This document shows, piece by piece, positions 9,776 to 21,377 of a stretch of 64,000 nucleotides of DNA. The position numbers were made by a program, and so were the translations under genes. The stretch's first letter is position 1. Every line of letters begins with the position of its first letter. The notes under the pieces were generated by a model, which saw nothing but the letters and a program-made list of their open reading frames with translations, was not told where the DNA came from and did not search any database. Source of the stretch: Turritopsis dohrnii (taxonomy: Eukaryota > Cnidaria > Hydrozoa > Anthoathecata > Oceaniidae); the NCBI GenBank assembly GCA_027922465.2, contig BQMF02000178.1, positions 1-64,000 on the forward strand, written 5' to 3'.

Positions 9776-10838
9776 AGAATTGCTATTTCATGAAGCAGCA
9801 ATGGCTTCAAATAATTTAGAAAAAATTATGATAAAAGAAGAAGAAGATGAAGAAGAAGAGTCTGATGCAGAAGAAGTAAAAACAAGAAAATTTCAAGCTT
9901 TTATGAAAAATTATCAAGAAAAACAGGCTTTAAAACCACAGCAGAGTGTAACTGAGCAGGTGAATGATTCTATTGCAAGAAAACATCTTAAGGTGTTAAA
10001 CTCAAACATAGATGAAAATGTTAATACCGGTAAAAAGAAAAACTCGAAGCAGGTTGTTGCAAGAAATGTACTAGGACTTCTACACGCTAAACGGTATGAA
10101 ATTACTAAAGAAAATTATCAAGTAGCAGCAATAAAGCAAATAATAACGCATTACAATATGTATGGTATTCTTCAATCACCTCAAACATATTCAGAAGAGT
10201 GTAAAAATTTCTTAATGTTTCTCTGGCAGAGATGTTTACCCTACAGATTCTTGACAGCTGTACATGGTGATTTGCATAAATTATCGATTATGATGCGTGA
10301 GAGTGCTTCTCAAGCAGCAACTAGTTTTATTGAAAGAATTCTTGAAAATGAAGAAGTTATGAAAGAAACGCGTCAACATGTTGTTAGTAAATTTAGTATT
10401 ATTAAATTAATATGTAATAAAATAACATTTGAATTGGGCATAAATAATGATTTTGCTAACTCAGAAGAAAACATGCTGTATCAGCAGATCAGTAGAACAA
10501 TTGAAGCTAATAAGCTCAAGCAGAATACACAAGACAATGAAATAGTTATGAAGGAGCTTCAGAATCAAGTGTCTATGGTTACTACTAACTTAGTAGAAAG
10601 AATTCAAACTTTAGAAAAAGAAATACGTGACTCTAAAAAAATGTTTAGTTCAACACCATCTCTAGCTCGCAGTATTACCCCCGTGATAATGAAAAACGAT
10701 GCAGTGGAGGAGGTTCAAACAATGAAAAGAAAACATTCAGATGACAATCATGTGTCAACACAAACAGAGCATATAAACACTTTCAAGAATGTTAATAGTG
10801 GGAAAAAATCAGTTAAAAGAAATAAAATTGCAAAATAG
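9717..10838 (+). CDS. Unknown protein with acidic patch and C-terminal coiled coil (373 aa)
   Basis: The frame is open from an ATG inside the ATPase tail. Residues ~39-55 are a Glu/Asp cluster. A globular, helix-rich part (about 90-240) follows, then a probable coiled coil (about 245-300) and a basic C-terminal tail ending KRNKIAK. No family is recognised. Its place between ATPase and structural genes suggests a virion or assembly role. It is followed after four bases by the next gene, so the two are probably expressed together. Confidence 0.6.
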   Translation: MAAVDLNRIIVEGQQDNQSEELLFHEAAMASNNLEKIMIKEEEDEEEESDAEEVKTRKFQAFMKNYQEKQALKPQQSVTEQVNDSIARKHLKVLNSNIDENVNTGKKKNSKQVVARNVLGLLHAKRYEITKENYQVAAIKQIITHYNMYGILQSPQTYSEECKNFLMFLWQRCLPYRFLTAVHGDLHKLSIMMRESASQAATSFIERILENEEVMKETRQHVVSKFSIIKLICNKITFELGINNDFANSEENMLYQQISRTIEANKLKQNTQDNEIVMKELQNQVSMVTTNLVERIQTLEKEIRDSKKMFSSTPSLARSITPVIMKNDAVEEVQTMKRKHSDDNHVSTQTEHINTFKNVNSGKKSVKRNKIAK

Positions 10839-10842
10839 AAGT

Positions 10843-11364
10843 ATGGATGTCAAAAAAAAGATATATTTTTTTGAAACACCAAACATGCGACATGGACCAA
10901 AACGAGTAAATGTGCGTAATCTAAAGGAACTTAAAACCAGAACAGTTTTTTTTACAAAGAGCGCCTATGTAGTAATTTTTGTGAAAGATGACTTTACAAT
11001 GATAGAAACTGATGAAGAATTGCAAATGCTTCCTGAAAATACTGTTTTGGTGGCAAGAGCTGCAGATGATGTTTTCGATACTAACGACAACTTTTTAAAA
11101 GAAGCTATATCTCAGATGTTTAAACATCAATTAGCAGCACACAAGCTGCAAAACTTTATTAACGCATGCAGGTTAAGACAAGAAGAAAGAAGAAAGCGAC
11201 AAGATATAGCTGAGAAAAAACAAGTTCGCAATTTTATAAGATTACGACATAAATACGTAAATGCTAATGTAAATGGTGGCGAATGCAGTAGTACATCTGA
11301 AGTCGAAACGCGTAATATTCATGATGATGCTGAAAAGGAAGGTGGAGTAACAGTTTATTTTTAA
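10843..11364 (+). CDS. Unknown small protein with basic helical segment (173 aa)
   Basis: The frame is open further upstream, but the ATG at 10843, four bases after the previous stop, is the natural start. The N-terminal half looks like a mixed alpha/beta domain; residues ~105-155 form a strongly charged Arg/Lys/Glu helix. The tail is acidic. No known domain was recognised. It is a late-block gene of the viral element. Confidence 0.55.
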   Translation: MDVKKKIYFFETPNMRHGPKRVNVRNLKELKTRTVFFTKSAYVVIFVKDDFTMIETDEELQMLPENTVLVARAADDVFDTNDNFLKEAISQMFKHQLAAHKLQNFINACRLRQEERRKRQDIAEKKQVRNFIRLRHKYVNANVNGGECSSTSEVETRNIHDDAEKEGGVTVYF

Positions 11365-11438
11365 TAGTTATTTTATTTATGTGTTAAAATATATTTTTGT
11401 AGTTTTAAATTTTTTACTGTCACTATATACTTGAATAT
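11365..11438 (+). promoter_or_regulatory. AT-rich intergenic spacer, possible late promoter
   Basis: This 74-bp non-coding gap carries TTAAAATATATTTTTG about 50 bp before the start of the large coiled-coil gene. It is one of the few true gaps in the late block. No conserved motif shared with the other gaps could be confirmed by eye. Confidence 0.25.
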
Positions 11439-14400
11439 ATGATTATGGAAAGACAACCTTTAGTACTTCTTAATCCAGACGAACCTACAATTCAATTAAA
11501 AAAAAAGCCTGGATATACACCTTATAATCATGAAGGCTTTAAAAGAAACATTACACCCTCTAAAAACAGTTCTACGCTGCATATGTACAATTTTGGTCAT
11601 GCTACTGATAACAAACATATTGCTAGATTCTTGCACGAAAATGATGCATTAGAAAGCGAATTTACAACAACACTGAATTTCCTATATGATGGAACCAAAC
11701 TTAACGAATATTCATTAGTTAGACAAAGTAATTATAGAGATTATCTATCACAAAATCCAACAGTTACAAGTCTAATAGCAGGCCAGCGACCACTTGTAAA
11801 ACCAGATCAGGGTATTTTCCCAGAAACGCGCTCTTCACTGTCTACTAGTCGTACATCAGAGTTACAGAAGCTTATTAAAACACTAAAAGATAATCCTGCC
11901 GCGACTATTAATAATAAAAAAATTCGAACCATTATTAATAACTCATTAAAAAATATAGTCACACCTAAATCAGATACAGGTGTTAATAATACTCAAATTG
12001 AACACGCGTTATTAAGTTTAAAAGAACTAACTCAGGATATACAAAAACAATTAAACAGAACAAAAAGTAATGATGACGATAAAAACAAAAAAAAGAAGTC
12101 GAAGAAAATAATAAATAGCAATAATAACGACGATATTGATAGTGAGTATGAAACCACAGCAGAAGAAGAAGATGATGAAGATGATATTAAAGATGACACG
12201 GAAGAAGAAGAAGAAAAAAAAGAAAATGTTGAACAAATGGAATTTGATGATAGCGAATTTCAGCTTGGCGAAGTAAAACCTACTAGTGTAAACGCTGAAC
12301 TGATTAATGCAGACACACGTAATGCATTTAACATAACTGAAACTGGTGAAATTGCTCAGCATTACTATCCGACAATTGTTAAAGAAGAGGAAATTAAAAA
12401 AGAAGAAGAAGGAATTACTAATACTTTATTCAATGAGCATAGTAATATTATAAGTGCACTTGACATGATAGCACACGATGAACTATTTAAAGAGATTGTA
12501 TTAGCTGATGGGTTGACAGTAGGTGAAAATGGAAACATCTATTTTGAAGGAAATCAAACACACGAAAATTTAATAGAATTCACAAAAACTTTAACAGATG
12601 TGACTATGCTTGAATATAGTGAAGTTATTTATGCTGACGTCACATTGTTAAAATTTCTTCCATTGTTACGCACAACTTATAAGCTGCCAGATAACGAAAA
12701 TAGTAAATATTTATATTCTAAATATTTATTTGCAAAAGCAAACTCGCTATCACATGAAGCTGGGTCATCTTTTAATGTTAAATTTAGATTTTTTACAGAA
12801 AATAGCATAGAAGGTAGTCTAAGATCAATTACATGGACAGATTTTATTATGCACTTGATAACAAAAAAAGACGACAAGAATAATTTTATATCAAACATGT
12901 TTACAGCAAACAGTCTTTTAAATATTTACTCAAATTCGTCAAATATATTTTCAACATACGCAACAATGCTTGTAAATATAGAATTAAAGACTAATTTAAT
13001 TCTATTAAACTCTGATTTGTTAAAAGTATCAAACTTTTTTAAAGAACTAAGTGGAATTGTGCCTTATCAAATGGCAGTTAACTGTCAAAAACTAAGTAAT
13101 GGAATTATAACAAAAACACCACTCATGTATGGAAAGAATTTCCTCTTCTATATCGCATACTGTTATGCAAATCATACAACAACAAGTTTTTGCAAGCAGT
13201 TAAAAACATATAAAGAAATAATGCCAGATTACATTGAAACATTCGGCTATTCAGAAATGCCTAACATTCAATTATTATTTAACACTGCTGTAAATAAACA
13301 AACGATAAATCAATTTTTCTATTTTCTAACGACTGCAACTACTTGTGCGTCGTTAAATATAAACAATAGCTATGCTGTAGTTACAGAACTTTTTCAAAAT
13401 CTAACGCCAAAAAGGTTAAATGAAGGAGATATTAATATAAATGAATCAAATGTTAATGCTATGCTAATGGGGTATTTAGACTACATTATTAATTTTTTTA
13501 AAAAAACTGAAGTTAACATAAATAACGATTCTGGTTATCCACCTTTTGAAATGCCTAGTGTTGTTGACACAGGTAAATTTACCAATGACATGGTCAATTT
13601 AAACGACTGGTATTACCATGACGATAATGAAGATGATGATAATAACAATGCTATCGGTAATACACCTTTAATAGAAGATCCACAGGTAACAGATGCCTAT
13701 ACTCAAATTGACACAACAGACCTGTTTAAACCAACATTTGCTGACAGTACAACACAAACAGAAGCAATTAAAGAAGAACTTACAGTTGATGAATTAGGGT
13801 ATGACTATAACACTGTTGAGGAAAACAAAACTATGGCGAGGTTACTTGATCAAAGGGAAATTGAAAGTTTAGATTATAAAGAAAAAAATGAAAAAGTTAA
13901 TTTTGAAAATGAAAAGCTTATAGAAGAAAACCGTAATCTCAGCATGAAAATGGAAGAGTTAATTGAGTCACAAAAGAATGAGATAATAAGAATTATTAAT
14001 CAAAGACAAATTGACGAGCAAATTAGAGAAAATAATTTAATGAATGAGCTTAAAGAAAGTATAGAAGAAAGAAACCTTCAGCAAATAAATATAAAAACAA
14101 TAAATAAGAAATTGCAACAGGCACAAAATGAGAATACACGCATCGAGTTACTTAAACAAGCTACAGATATTAAACATAGCGAAGAAATTAAAAAAAAAAT
14201 GAAGAAATTAAAGTACAGTATGAAAATAGTGTGCGTGAATTAGAAAAGGCACATGAGCAGTTTAGCAAAAATAAAATAAAGATTCAACAGGAATTTATTA
14301 ATTTAACTAATGAAAAAAACACATTAGAAGAAAAAATTGAGCAGCTTGAAGAAACAGTATCAAGGCTGAAATATGAAGACGAACAATTGAAAGATGCTGT

Positions 14401-15304
14401 TAGTAAATTTCATCAGCACAGTATTGCCAGCGAGCTTGAATTGCAAGGACAAAATAGCAACTTTATTAGTCTTCTCAGAGATAAGCATCAGCAATTAGTA
14501 GAACAACATGTGCAGAGGCATATGGAGCAAGAACATATATATCAGCAAATAGAAATAACAAATTCACGAGTTAAAGCTCAAATACAGGTCGTTATTGACT
14601 ATTTCAACAGGCAAAATGAGCACAATCTTGCACAGCAACAGTATGAAAATAGAATTAAGATAGAAGAAATATTGAAAAATAACGCAATAAGTAACGACTC
14701 AATACTTCGGGAAAATGTAAGGTTGCATTCTGAATTGGAAACAAAACAGGAGCAGTTAGATAAACAATTAATACAGCTAAAAGAAGTAGATGACATTAAA
14801 CAGAAAATAACAACTACAGAAGATTATAATAATCAATTGCTCATGCAGCTTAAAACTTTAGAGGCAACTGTAAAAGAAGAAGAAGATGAAGTTAAAGAAA
14901 TGCCAATTGCAAATACTCTAAATGCAACACCACCAGCAGAACATTCCTTAAAAGTCTTAACAAATAATGACAGAGAGCGATTGGAAGATCAGTTAACAGA
15001 TATTTCATCATTCTTAAACAGCTTCAATAATATACCTGGTGCACAAACAATAGATATAAACTTAAAATCTGTAGATAATGAAATAAATGTTGACATGGAA
15101 ACATTATCAAGCGACGCTTTAACTGAACAGGATGGTGACATAAAGGGAAATAAAAACAATCAGGATATAGAAATGAAAAATGAATTATTAGATAATGAAT
15201 TTAATACAATAATTAACGAATATGCTGGTAAAGACTATACGCGATTCCTAGCAAAAAAAAGATCCTATGGCCCACAGCGTAATCGTGTCTTGCAAAAAAT
15301 ATAA
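11439..15304 (+). CDS. Large coiled-coil protein (~1,290 residues), split by one frameshift
   Basis: The 934-codon frame (11439-14243) and the next frame (to 15304) belong together. The long Glu/Lys/Gln-rich coiled coil that starts at about residue 790 carries on directly in the -1 frame after an A10 run at 14190-14199. Within the first frame there is a basic/acidic linker (about residues 205-265, with EEEDDEDD) and a globular helix-rich middle (about 330-730). No family is recognised. Size and position suggest a virion scaffold, tegument-like or tail-like component. The A run is a classic -1 slippery sequence, so programmed frameshifting is possible, but a missing base in the assembly or a real mutation is equally possible. 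Confidence 0.65.
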
Positions 15305-15328
15305 AATAAAATAAAAGGTACACAAAGT

Positions 15329-15607
15329 ATGATTAAAAAAAAAAAATATGAAAACTTATATGATCTTATATATAGTTTCGGTGACAACTTAAATGTGTAT
15401 CAACAAGATCTTGTTCAGCATCTTTTAAGTAATAGAATAAACACATCACGAGTAGCACTTTTTTCAAGAGTAAACAATTTAACAAACCAGTTTATTGAGC
15501 TATTGAGAATTAATAAAGACGTCAACACATGGAATAAAGAAGACTTAAAGGTGTTTTATAAGTTTATCGTCAGCTATACAGAATTTAACCTTATAAAAGA
15601 AGAATAA
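15329..15607 (+). CDS. Small unknown helical protein (92 aa)
   Basis: The frame is open from an ATG followed by a Lys run. It is predicted mostly helical, with no cysteines and no recognised domain. Its stop codon overlaps the start of the integrase by one base (TAATG), which suggests coupled expression. The function is unknown. Confidence 0.5.
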   Translation: MIKKKKYENLYDLIYSFGDNLNVYQQDLVQHLLSNRINTSRVALFSRVNNLTNQFIELLRINKDVNTWNKEDLKVFYKFIVSYTEFNLIKEE

Positions 15608-16856
15608 TGGAAAAAGAAGACAAAAATAAATTTCAAGAAAAAGCTGTAAAATTGATCAGAAAATTATTTATAACACCGGACAGTGTTGTTTACTTAGCTG
15701 ACAAAGAAATATCAATAAAAAAACTACAAAAATCAATAAATAAGGATGATAAACAGTTGTTAAAGTATATTCAAGAATTGCTGAAGCCACATCGTAATAC
15801 AACACTAAAAGAAAAACAAATATTAGTAAACAAATTATTTGAGGAGGCAAATATAAAGAAGACAAATAATAACAAAGTTTTTAAAAATCAAACAAATATT
15901 AATGACTATGACTTGTCAACACTATATTCACTAAACGCTGCTTTTCAGCGTATTCAAGCTGATTTAGCAGACATAAGATATATGAAGCTTCCGTCAGTTG
16001 GTTATCTTCTTGTAATAGTTGAAATGTTTTCATCGTATGTATATATATATCCTATGAAATATAAAAGCTCGATTAAAAAGCATTTAGGAAGTTTTTATGA
16101 AAAAATTAAAAAATTTAGACCTAGAGACAATAATATAAGCATTGCTACATAAAAAATAACAATGCCAATGTCAATAAGCCACATCATATAAATAAACTAA
16201 ATACAATGTTTCTTCAAGTAGATCAAGAATTTTTTCAAAATGATATTATTAAACTAAACGAACAGCATAATGTTGAAATGTTTCATACAAAAACACACGG
16301 AGGGCATGCTTTTGCTGCCGAGCAAAAAATAAGGGAAATTAAAAAAACACTTACAAAAATGAAAATGATGCTAAAAAGAGACATAAGTAATAAAAAATTT
16401 AAAGACATAGAAACAAATATGAATAATATGGTTAGCGAAAAATATGGTTTTTCACCAGCTTCAATACTTAAAGAATCGCTTGCTGACGAGAGCCTACGCA
16501 GTTATCACAATATGAACAGGGTATACAAATCAACAAAACTTCATCAACGAAACAGCAGATACTGGGCGAACATAAATTCTAAAAATAGAAAAGCACCAAT
16601 TATAAATGTTGGTGACATAGTGCTTATAGCTAATTATAGAGTAAAGAAAAAACTAGATCCAGGTAAATTTGCAAAATATAGTACACAGAACAAGCCTACA
16701 TTTGATAATGAAAAACGTTTCATTGTTGTTAAAAAAGAGAAAATGAAAGATTTTCAATTATCTAATTTCAGTAATTATTATTATATATTAAAGTCACAAG
16801 AAAGTGGAACAATTAAGAAAGAACGGTTCACAAGAAACGAACTTTATAAGGTATAA
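15607..16856 (+). CDS. rve-type (DDE) integrase, split by one frameshift
   Basis: The N-terminal ~110 residues are helical. The RNase H-fold core then begins, with the first catalytic Asp in QADLAD (residue 119) followed by the GYLLVIVEMFSSY strand typical of retroviral/Polinton integrases. The frame stops at 16152. The rest lies in the -1 frame from an A6 run (16151-16156): the second Asp is in FLQVDQEFF (codon at 16,221-16,223) and the Glu in AFAAEQKI (16,320-16,322). The C-terminal region has the GDIVLIANYRV segment and an SH3/chromodomain-like tail. It would insert the element into host DNA. As written the gene makes a truncated protein without two of its three catalytic residues. Confidence 0.85.
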
Positions 16857-16861
16857 TAAAA

Positions 16862-19105
16862 ATGGATAGCATTAAAGCATTGAAATACGGTATGTTATTT
16901 TCACAAAAAGAATGCTTACTTGATATAAACGGCAACTTTACGCTGAACACAACCAATAAAAATAATACAATAGATTTAAAAATACTACCTGGTGAAAAAA
17001 TGAAAATGCTGTCTGCCAATTTAGACTTTTCTGTTGTTTTTAAAGGTTTAAATGCAGAAGAAAAAACATATTGTAATATGATGGACTCAAATGTTAGTAT
17101 TCCGGCTGACTATGTTAACTACTTTGATAAAGAAGATACAAGCTATAGTATCAATGTTGAAACTAAAATGACTTCTAAAGTTACTCCTATACTAGGAACT
17201 ATAAATGATACAAATGACTACACATACATAGATACAATAAAATACAAAATACCAGGAAACAAATTAGCGCCTTATATAATAGATGCATCGTATTTAAAAC
17301 CATTAAATTATAACATACCAATAACAAACAAATATTTAGATACAAAAAAACTTCACGCACAAGGGGAATTAGTACCGGCTTTTGAAAATACACAAGATAA
17401 TACACAAACTTTACCACACTATATTGAAAATGATAAACTATCAGTATTATTTGATCAGGACAGCTTAAAAAATCTTAAAATAGGTGATGCTTATGGATTA
17501 TATGATATATACGTCATTGATGAAGTTACCACGCGTGTATCTGTTATTAATTTACTTGATCATTGTGTACGGTGGAAGGTCCTTAGTTATACTGATCTAA
17601 AATATTTTTTTCAAGCAAGAAAATTATTACCTTTTATAGGCAACTACAAAAATTTTAATAAAGCTATTATTATAATTAAATTTGGCAGAAATGTTCAATT
17701 TAGGCCATTACCATTCAAAAAAATAATTCTTAATAAAACATATTTTAATGTAATAAGCAAGCACTGTGAAATTTTTAAAAATGCTGTCCTATTTAAGATA
17801 ATAGAAGCAAAAAGTTTTGATATAAAAAAATATATCCAAAACATGCCAAATGCTTGGAAAAGTGAAGCTTATAATGCCATAAGAAGGTTAAATATAAATG
17901 ATGAATGTGTTGAATTAACATTTCCAAACGGTCAAGGCACCTTTACAGATGATAGGTTTAATTCTAAAAAGTTTGATGGATTCATGTTTTATTTTAAATC
18001 ACCACTTGACTCAAGAATATTAGATAAAAATACATTCACAACACGTGACGAGCTATACAATATATGCAGGTTTAGCCGAAGTAAAAAAAGTACTATTAAT
18101 AAAGTTTTTGCTAATAATATTACACAACCTAAAACTGAAATGACAAAAAGCTATTATAAATACTCTATACCAACTAGCACTATAAAGTATAAACCTTTGA
18201 AATTAAGAGATTTAGTAAAAGAAAAGAAATTCACAAAGGGTGTAAAGCCGACAACGCTTAAAGACAATTATTTTTTATATCAAAATGTTTCTGCACCATC
18301 CATCTTCTTATCTAAAAATACAGCAGACATTAAAACAAGAGCAATAAAACAACTAAATACTATCAATCAGCACGAAAATGTAGAAGAAGTTAATCTTATA
18401 ATTGATCCAACTGAAGAATCTGAAGTTCAACATACAACTGACAGAAATAATTTCAGTTATAAAATATTAGACTTTAAAGGACAGCCAATAATTGCGCCAG
18501 GAAATGAAATAACAAGTGTGTTAATTGCAGGCGGAGAAAGAAATTTATTAGAAGGAATGGAAATTATAAAAACAACAACAATCAGATACCAACCTAACGT
18601 AATTAGTGGTCAACCTTATATAAATATTGACTTAGAAACAAATCAGCTTGTAGATTTTTTTGAAGATGAAAAAAGTGGAACAGAATATATTATGCAAATT
18701 AGTGGCTTAATAGCTAATTACACAAAAGAAATTGTAACTAATTTACTGTATATAGAATGTGATGGATTATCATCGGCTCAACAAGCAATAATTAAGAAAA
18801 ACGACTCAACAGACGGAAAACTTATTTATACATTGGGGACATTTCATTTCAATAAAGGATTTGATGAAAAAATAAATAAAACTGGCTATTATTATAAATT
18901 TACAAATCATTTAAATAAAGAACTTAATAATCAGTCATATCCAATACCATTTAAAGTTTTTAATGAAGTTAGCAGGTTTAAGCTTTATTTCACATCAAAA
19001 GAAGCAAATTACATTTATAACTTTAATCCTGTTATTATTGAATTTAATATATTAAAACTTAGAAAAATCGAAGCATCAAGCACAAAAAAAAGAAGAATAT
19101 ATTAA
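16862..19105 (+). CDS. Large beta-rich structural protein, candidate penton/minor capsid (747 aa)
   Basis: This long intact frame follows the integrase by five bases. The composition is Asn/Lys/Ile-rich with alternating hydrophobic patterns expected of beta sheet, most clearly at the N-terminus (about 20-70) and the C-terminus (about 600-735). A VLIAGGE stretch near residue 558 fits the adenain consensus (M/I/L)-x-G-G-x. By elimination and by position near the major capsid gene it may be the vertex (penton) protein, but it is longer than usual and I see no diagnostic motif. The alternative is a different minor virion protein. Confidence 0.4.
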   Translation: MDSIKALKYGMLFSQKECLLDINGNFTLNTTNKNNTIDLKILPGEKMKMLSANLDFSVVFKGLNAEEKTYCNMMDSNVSIPADYVNYFDKEDTSYSINVETKMTSKVTPILGTINDTNDYTYIDTIKYKIPGNKLAPYIIDASYLKPLNYNIPITNKYLDTKKLHAQGELVPAFENTQDNTQTLPHYIENDKLSVLFDQDSLKNLKIGDAYGLYDIYVIDEVTTRVSVINLLDHCVRWKVLSYTDLKYFFQARKLLPFIGNYKNFNKAIIIIKFGRNVQFRPLPFKKIILNKTYFNVISKHCEIFKNAVLFKIIEAKSFDIKKYIQNMPNAWKSEAYNAIRRLNINDECVELTFPNGQGTFTDDRFNSKKFDGFMFYFKSPLDSRILDKNTFTTRDELYNICRFSRSKKSTINKVFANNITQPKTEMTKSYYKYSIPTSTIKYKPLKLRDLVKEKKFTKGVKPTTLKDNYFLYQNVSAPSIFLSKNTADIKTRAIKQLNTINQHENVEEVNLIIDPTEESEVQHTTDRNNFSYKILDFKGQPIIAPGNEITSVLIAGGERNLLEGMEIIKTTTIRYQPNVISGQPYINIDLETNQLVDFFEDEKSGTEYIMQISGLIANYTKEIVTNLLYIECDGLSSAQQAIIKKNDSTDGKLIYTLGTFHFNKGFDEKINKTGYYYKFTNHLNKELNNQSYPIPFKVFNEVSRFKLYFTSKEANYIYNFNPVIIEFNILKLRKIEASSTKKRRIY

Positions 19106-19106
19106 A

Positions 19107-19628
19107 ATGAATAGACGTCATTTATATAAATATATAAATGAAGGGCAGACATCACATTTTTTAGGCAAGTCAACACTTTTATCTGCTAAAGAAGCTATTA
19201 GAAAACGTGAACAGGAATGGCAAGACTCACACAAGAAGTGGCAACAACAATATAACACTTTAAAAGATACACACGCAAAAACAGTTTCAGAATACGACTT
19301 AAAGTTTACTAACCAAACAAAAACATTTCAAAGTGGAATTGACAATATTAAAACAAAAGTAAATGATTTAACAGCGCGTGATAAAGCTCAACGATTACAG
19401 ATCGATGCGCTAAAAAATGAATTAAAAGAAGAAAAAAGAAAAAGTAAAACAAAAGCCAGTAAAACATCTAAAAAGAAAGATAGTTTGAAAACAAATAACA
19501 GAAAGCGAAAAAGAAAAAATGATTCAGATGAAGAAAATGAAATTGGGTCGTCTGAATCAGAAGATGACGAATATAATCAAAATAGACGAACAGCAGTTGA
19601 AAAATCAGATATAGATAAATATTTTTAA
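19107..19628 (+). CDS. Basic coiled-coil protein, possible core/virion protein (173 aa)
   Basis: The gene starts one base after the preceding stop. Residues ~30-110 are a probable coiled coil; residues 111-145 are strongly basic (KRKSKTKASK, NRKRKRKN), followed by an acidic Ser/Asp/Glu stretch. The basic cluster could be a nuclear localisation signal or a DNA-binding core segment. There is no recognised family. Confidence 0.5.
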   Translation: MNRRHLYKYINEGQTSHFLGKSTLLSAKEAIRKREQEWQDSHKKWQQQYNTLKDTHAKTVSEYDLKFTNQTKTFQSGIDNIKTKVNDLTARDKAQRLQIDALKNELKEEKRKSKTKASKTSKKKDSLKTNNRKRKRKNDSDEENEIGSSESEDDEYNQNRRTAVEKSDIDKYF

Positions 19629-19743
19629 TTAGATAGAATATTATATATTTCTTTTAAATAATTAGTTTTATATATAGAAATTATTGTATATTTAAATATA
19701 TTACATATTAAACAATTGACACTTATGTTTATGTTATTTAACA
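19629..19743 (+). promoter_or_regulatory. 115-bp AT-rich gap with TATA-like box before the capsid gene
   Basis: This is one of the largest gaps in the late block. TTTTATATATAG at about 19,667-19,678 lies roughly 65-75 bp before the capsid start. No splice acceptor precedes the ATG. It is a reasonable late promoter candidate from sequence alone. Confidence 0.3.
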
Positions 19744-21306
19744 ATGGCGAGTATAAGTAAGCCAGATACAGTAGCAACAAGCACTATCAATTTAGAAAAC
19801 CAAGACAACAATAATCCTTTGGAAACACCGTCCACTGTTTCATCAATAGAAAGCACTTAAAAAGGTGTAGAAAATACTTTTCAAAAAGGAATTGTAAACG
19901 CCAACTGGCTAAAAACGTTCCCAGGTTATCATACACTTAATAGACAGAGAATAATAAATGGATCTGTTATGCGGCGTGTTTTTGCCCTTGACGGGTATGT
20001 TAATCAAACTAACATGAAATTTGATATTACAACATTAGATAAGGAACGTCTTATTTTAAGCAACATTATACTAGCATTGCCTATACAATTTGTAGATACA
20101 GACGGAACAGACCTTACAGCAACAACATGCTTAGTTAACCATTGGATTAGCAGACTACTTAAAACTTTCAAAATAACTGTTAAAAAAACAGGTGCAGCTG
20201 TAACAAGACCTACAAACTTAACGTGCGATGAATACTTTAAATTACAAATTGCACAATTTCCTGAAAGATATCTTAAATTTTTGGAAGATTTTCATTATGA
20301 TACAACAAATATGTCTGACGCAGGTAAGCGAGGACATAAAACAGCGTCAACAGATGCTGGTATCACTTCTCGACTAAGTAAAGATTTTGCTAAAACATGG
20401 AAAAAAAAGAATACATTATTTGTGCCACTTTCATTTTTCCACGAAATATTTAAAATTGACCAGTATTTTGAAATTGATCTATCACTTGAAATAGATATAG
20501 AAACAAACATGAATAAACTGTTTGAAACTACAGTTGCGTCATCAGATGCCGATTATCAAAAACCAATAGCAAAATATCAATATTTTAACAGACCTTACCT
20601 AATGTATGATGTTTACAACATGACTGAATTATATCTAACAATGTATAACCAGTTTCTAGTTCAAAACGCCAACTACACTTTCAGCGTTTTCCCATCATTT
20701 ACGAAAAGGTATCGGGAAATTGTAACAGGTTCACAGATATTTGATATTAATTTTTCAGGCACAACCTTACAATTTGATAGGCTACTAATCACATTAGAAA
20801 AACGAAGCAGCAAAACACATGAAAACGTATACTGCTCATATGGAAGTGAGCTAGCTTCTACTAGTATTAAAAGAATACAACTTCTTAATGCACAAACTTA
20901 TAATAACGATAATTCCGACTTTTATTTAACCAATCCTTATGACCAGCACCGATTACATCAACAAACAGCATCGTTTATATGCGACTGTTCATCTAGCCTT
21001 CATGTATCACAGATGATTGAATCAGAATCATTGAGTAGAGTTCCAACTTTTTCAGAATTTATAACAAAAGGACATTTTATTTCAATAGATTTAAGAGCGT
21101 CAAAAGGTAACACTAAAGCTTTAGAGCCTATGATCAAAAGACATAATTCATTACAGGTAAATATTATATTAAAAGAAACAGCAAAAGAGGAACTTGTTTT
21201 CACATGCTTTGGAATTAGCAATAGCGGAACTGTAATTAGATATAAAGACTTCGCTGACAGTACACCAACAATACAAATGACAGATATGCAGATAAAAAGT
21301 ACTTAA
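19744..21306 (+). CDS. Major capsid protein candidate (double jelly roll), one in-frame TAA
   Basis: The ATG at 19744 opens a frame that meets TAA at codon 39 (19858-19860). The same frame then stays open to 21306, including ~36 codons before the next Met (19969), so the real N-terminus very probably lies upstream of the stop. The C-terminal HNSLQVNIILKE segment, followed by a strand ending in CFGIS, resembles the last strands of Polinton/adintovirus hexon-like proteins. Earlier strands around LFVPLSFFHEIF fit the first barrel. Its length (~520 codons) and its place before pX and the protease fit the family. The TAA may be a mutation, an error or a readthrough site. Confidence 0.65.
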
Positions 21307-21377
21307 AAATAAATAAATAAATAAATAAATAAAGACATTTTTAAATAAGACACAATTAATATTAAACATACAGATAT
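21307..21377 (+). repeat. Spacer with (AAAT)n microsatellite
   Basis: About seven AAAT/ATAA units directly follow the capsid gene stop (roughly 21,306-21,333), then 40 bp of AT-rich leader. This may be a 3'-UTR/terminator region. Nothing else is seen. Confidence 0.5.

Noticed and set aside
12051..12362. 103-codon minus-strand frame rich in Phe and Ile
   Set aside because: It is the antisense of the Glu/Lys/Asp-rich linker of the large coiled-coil gene; such antisense frames arise from composition.
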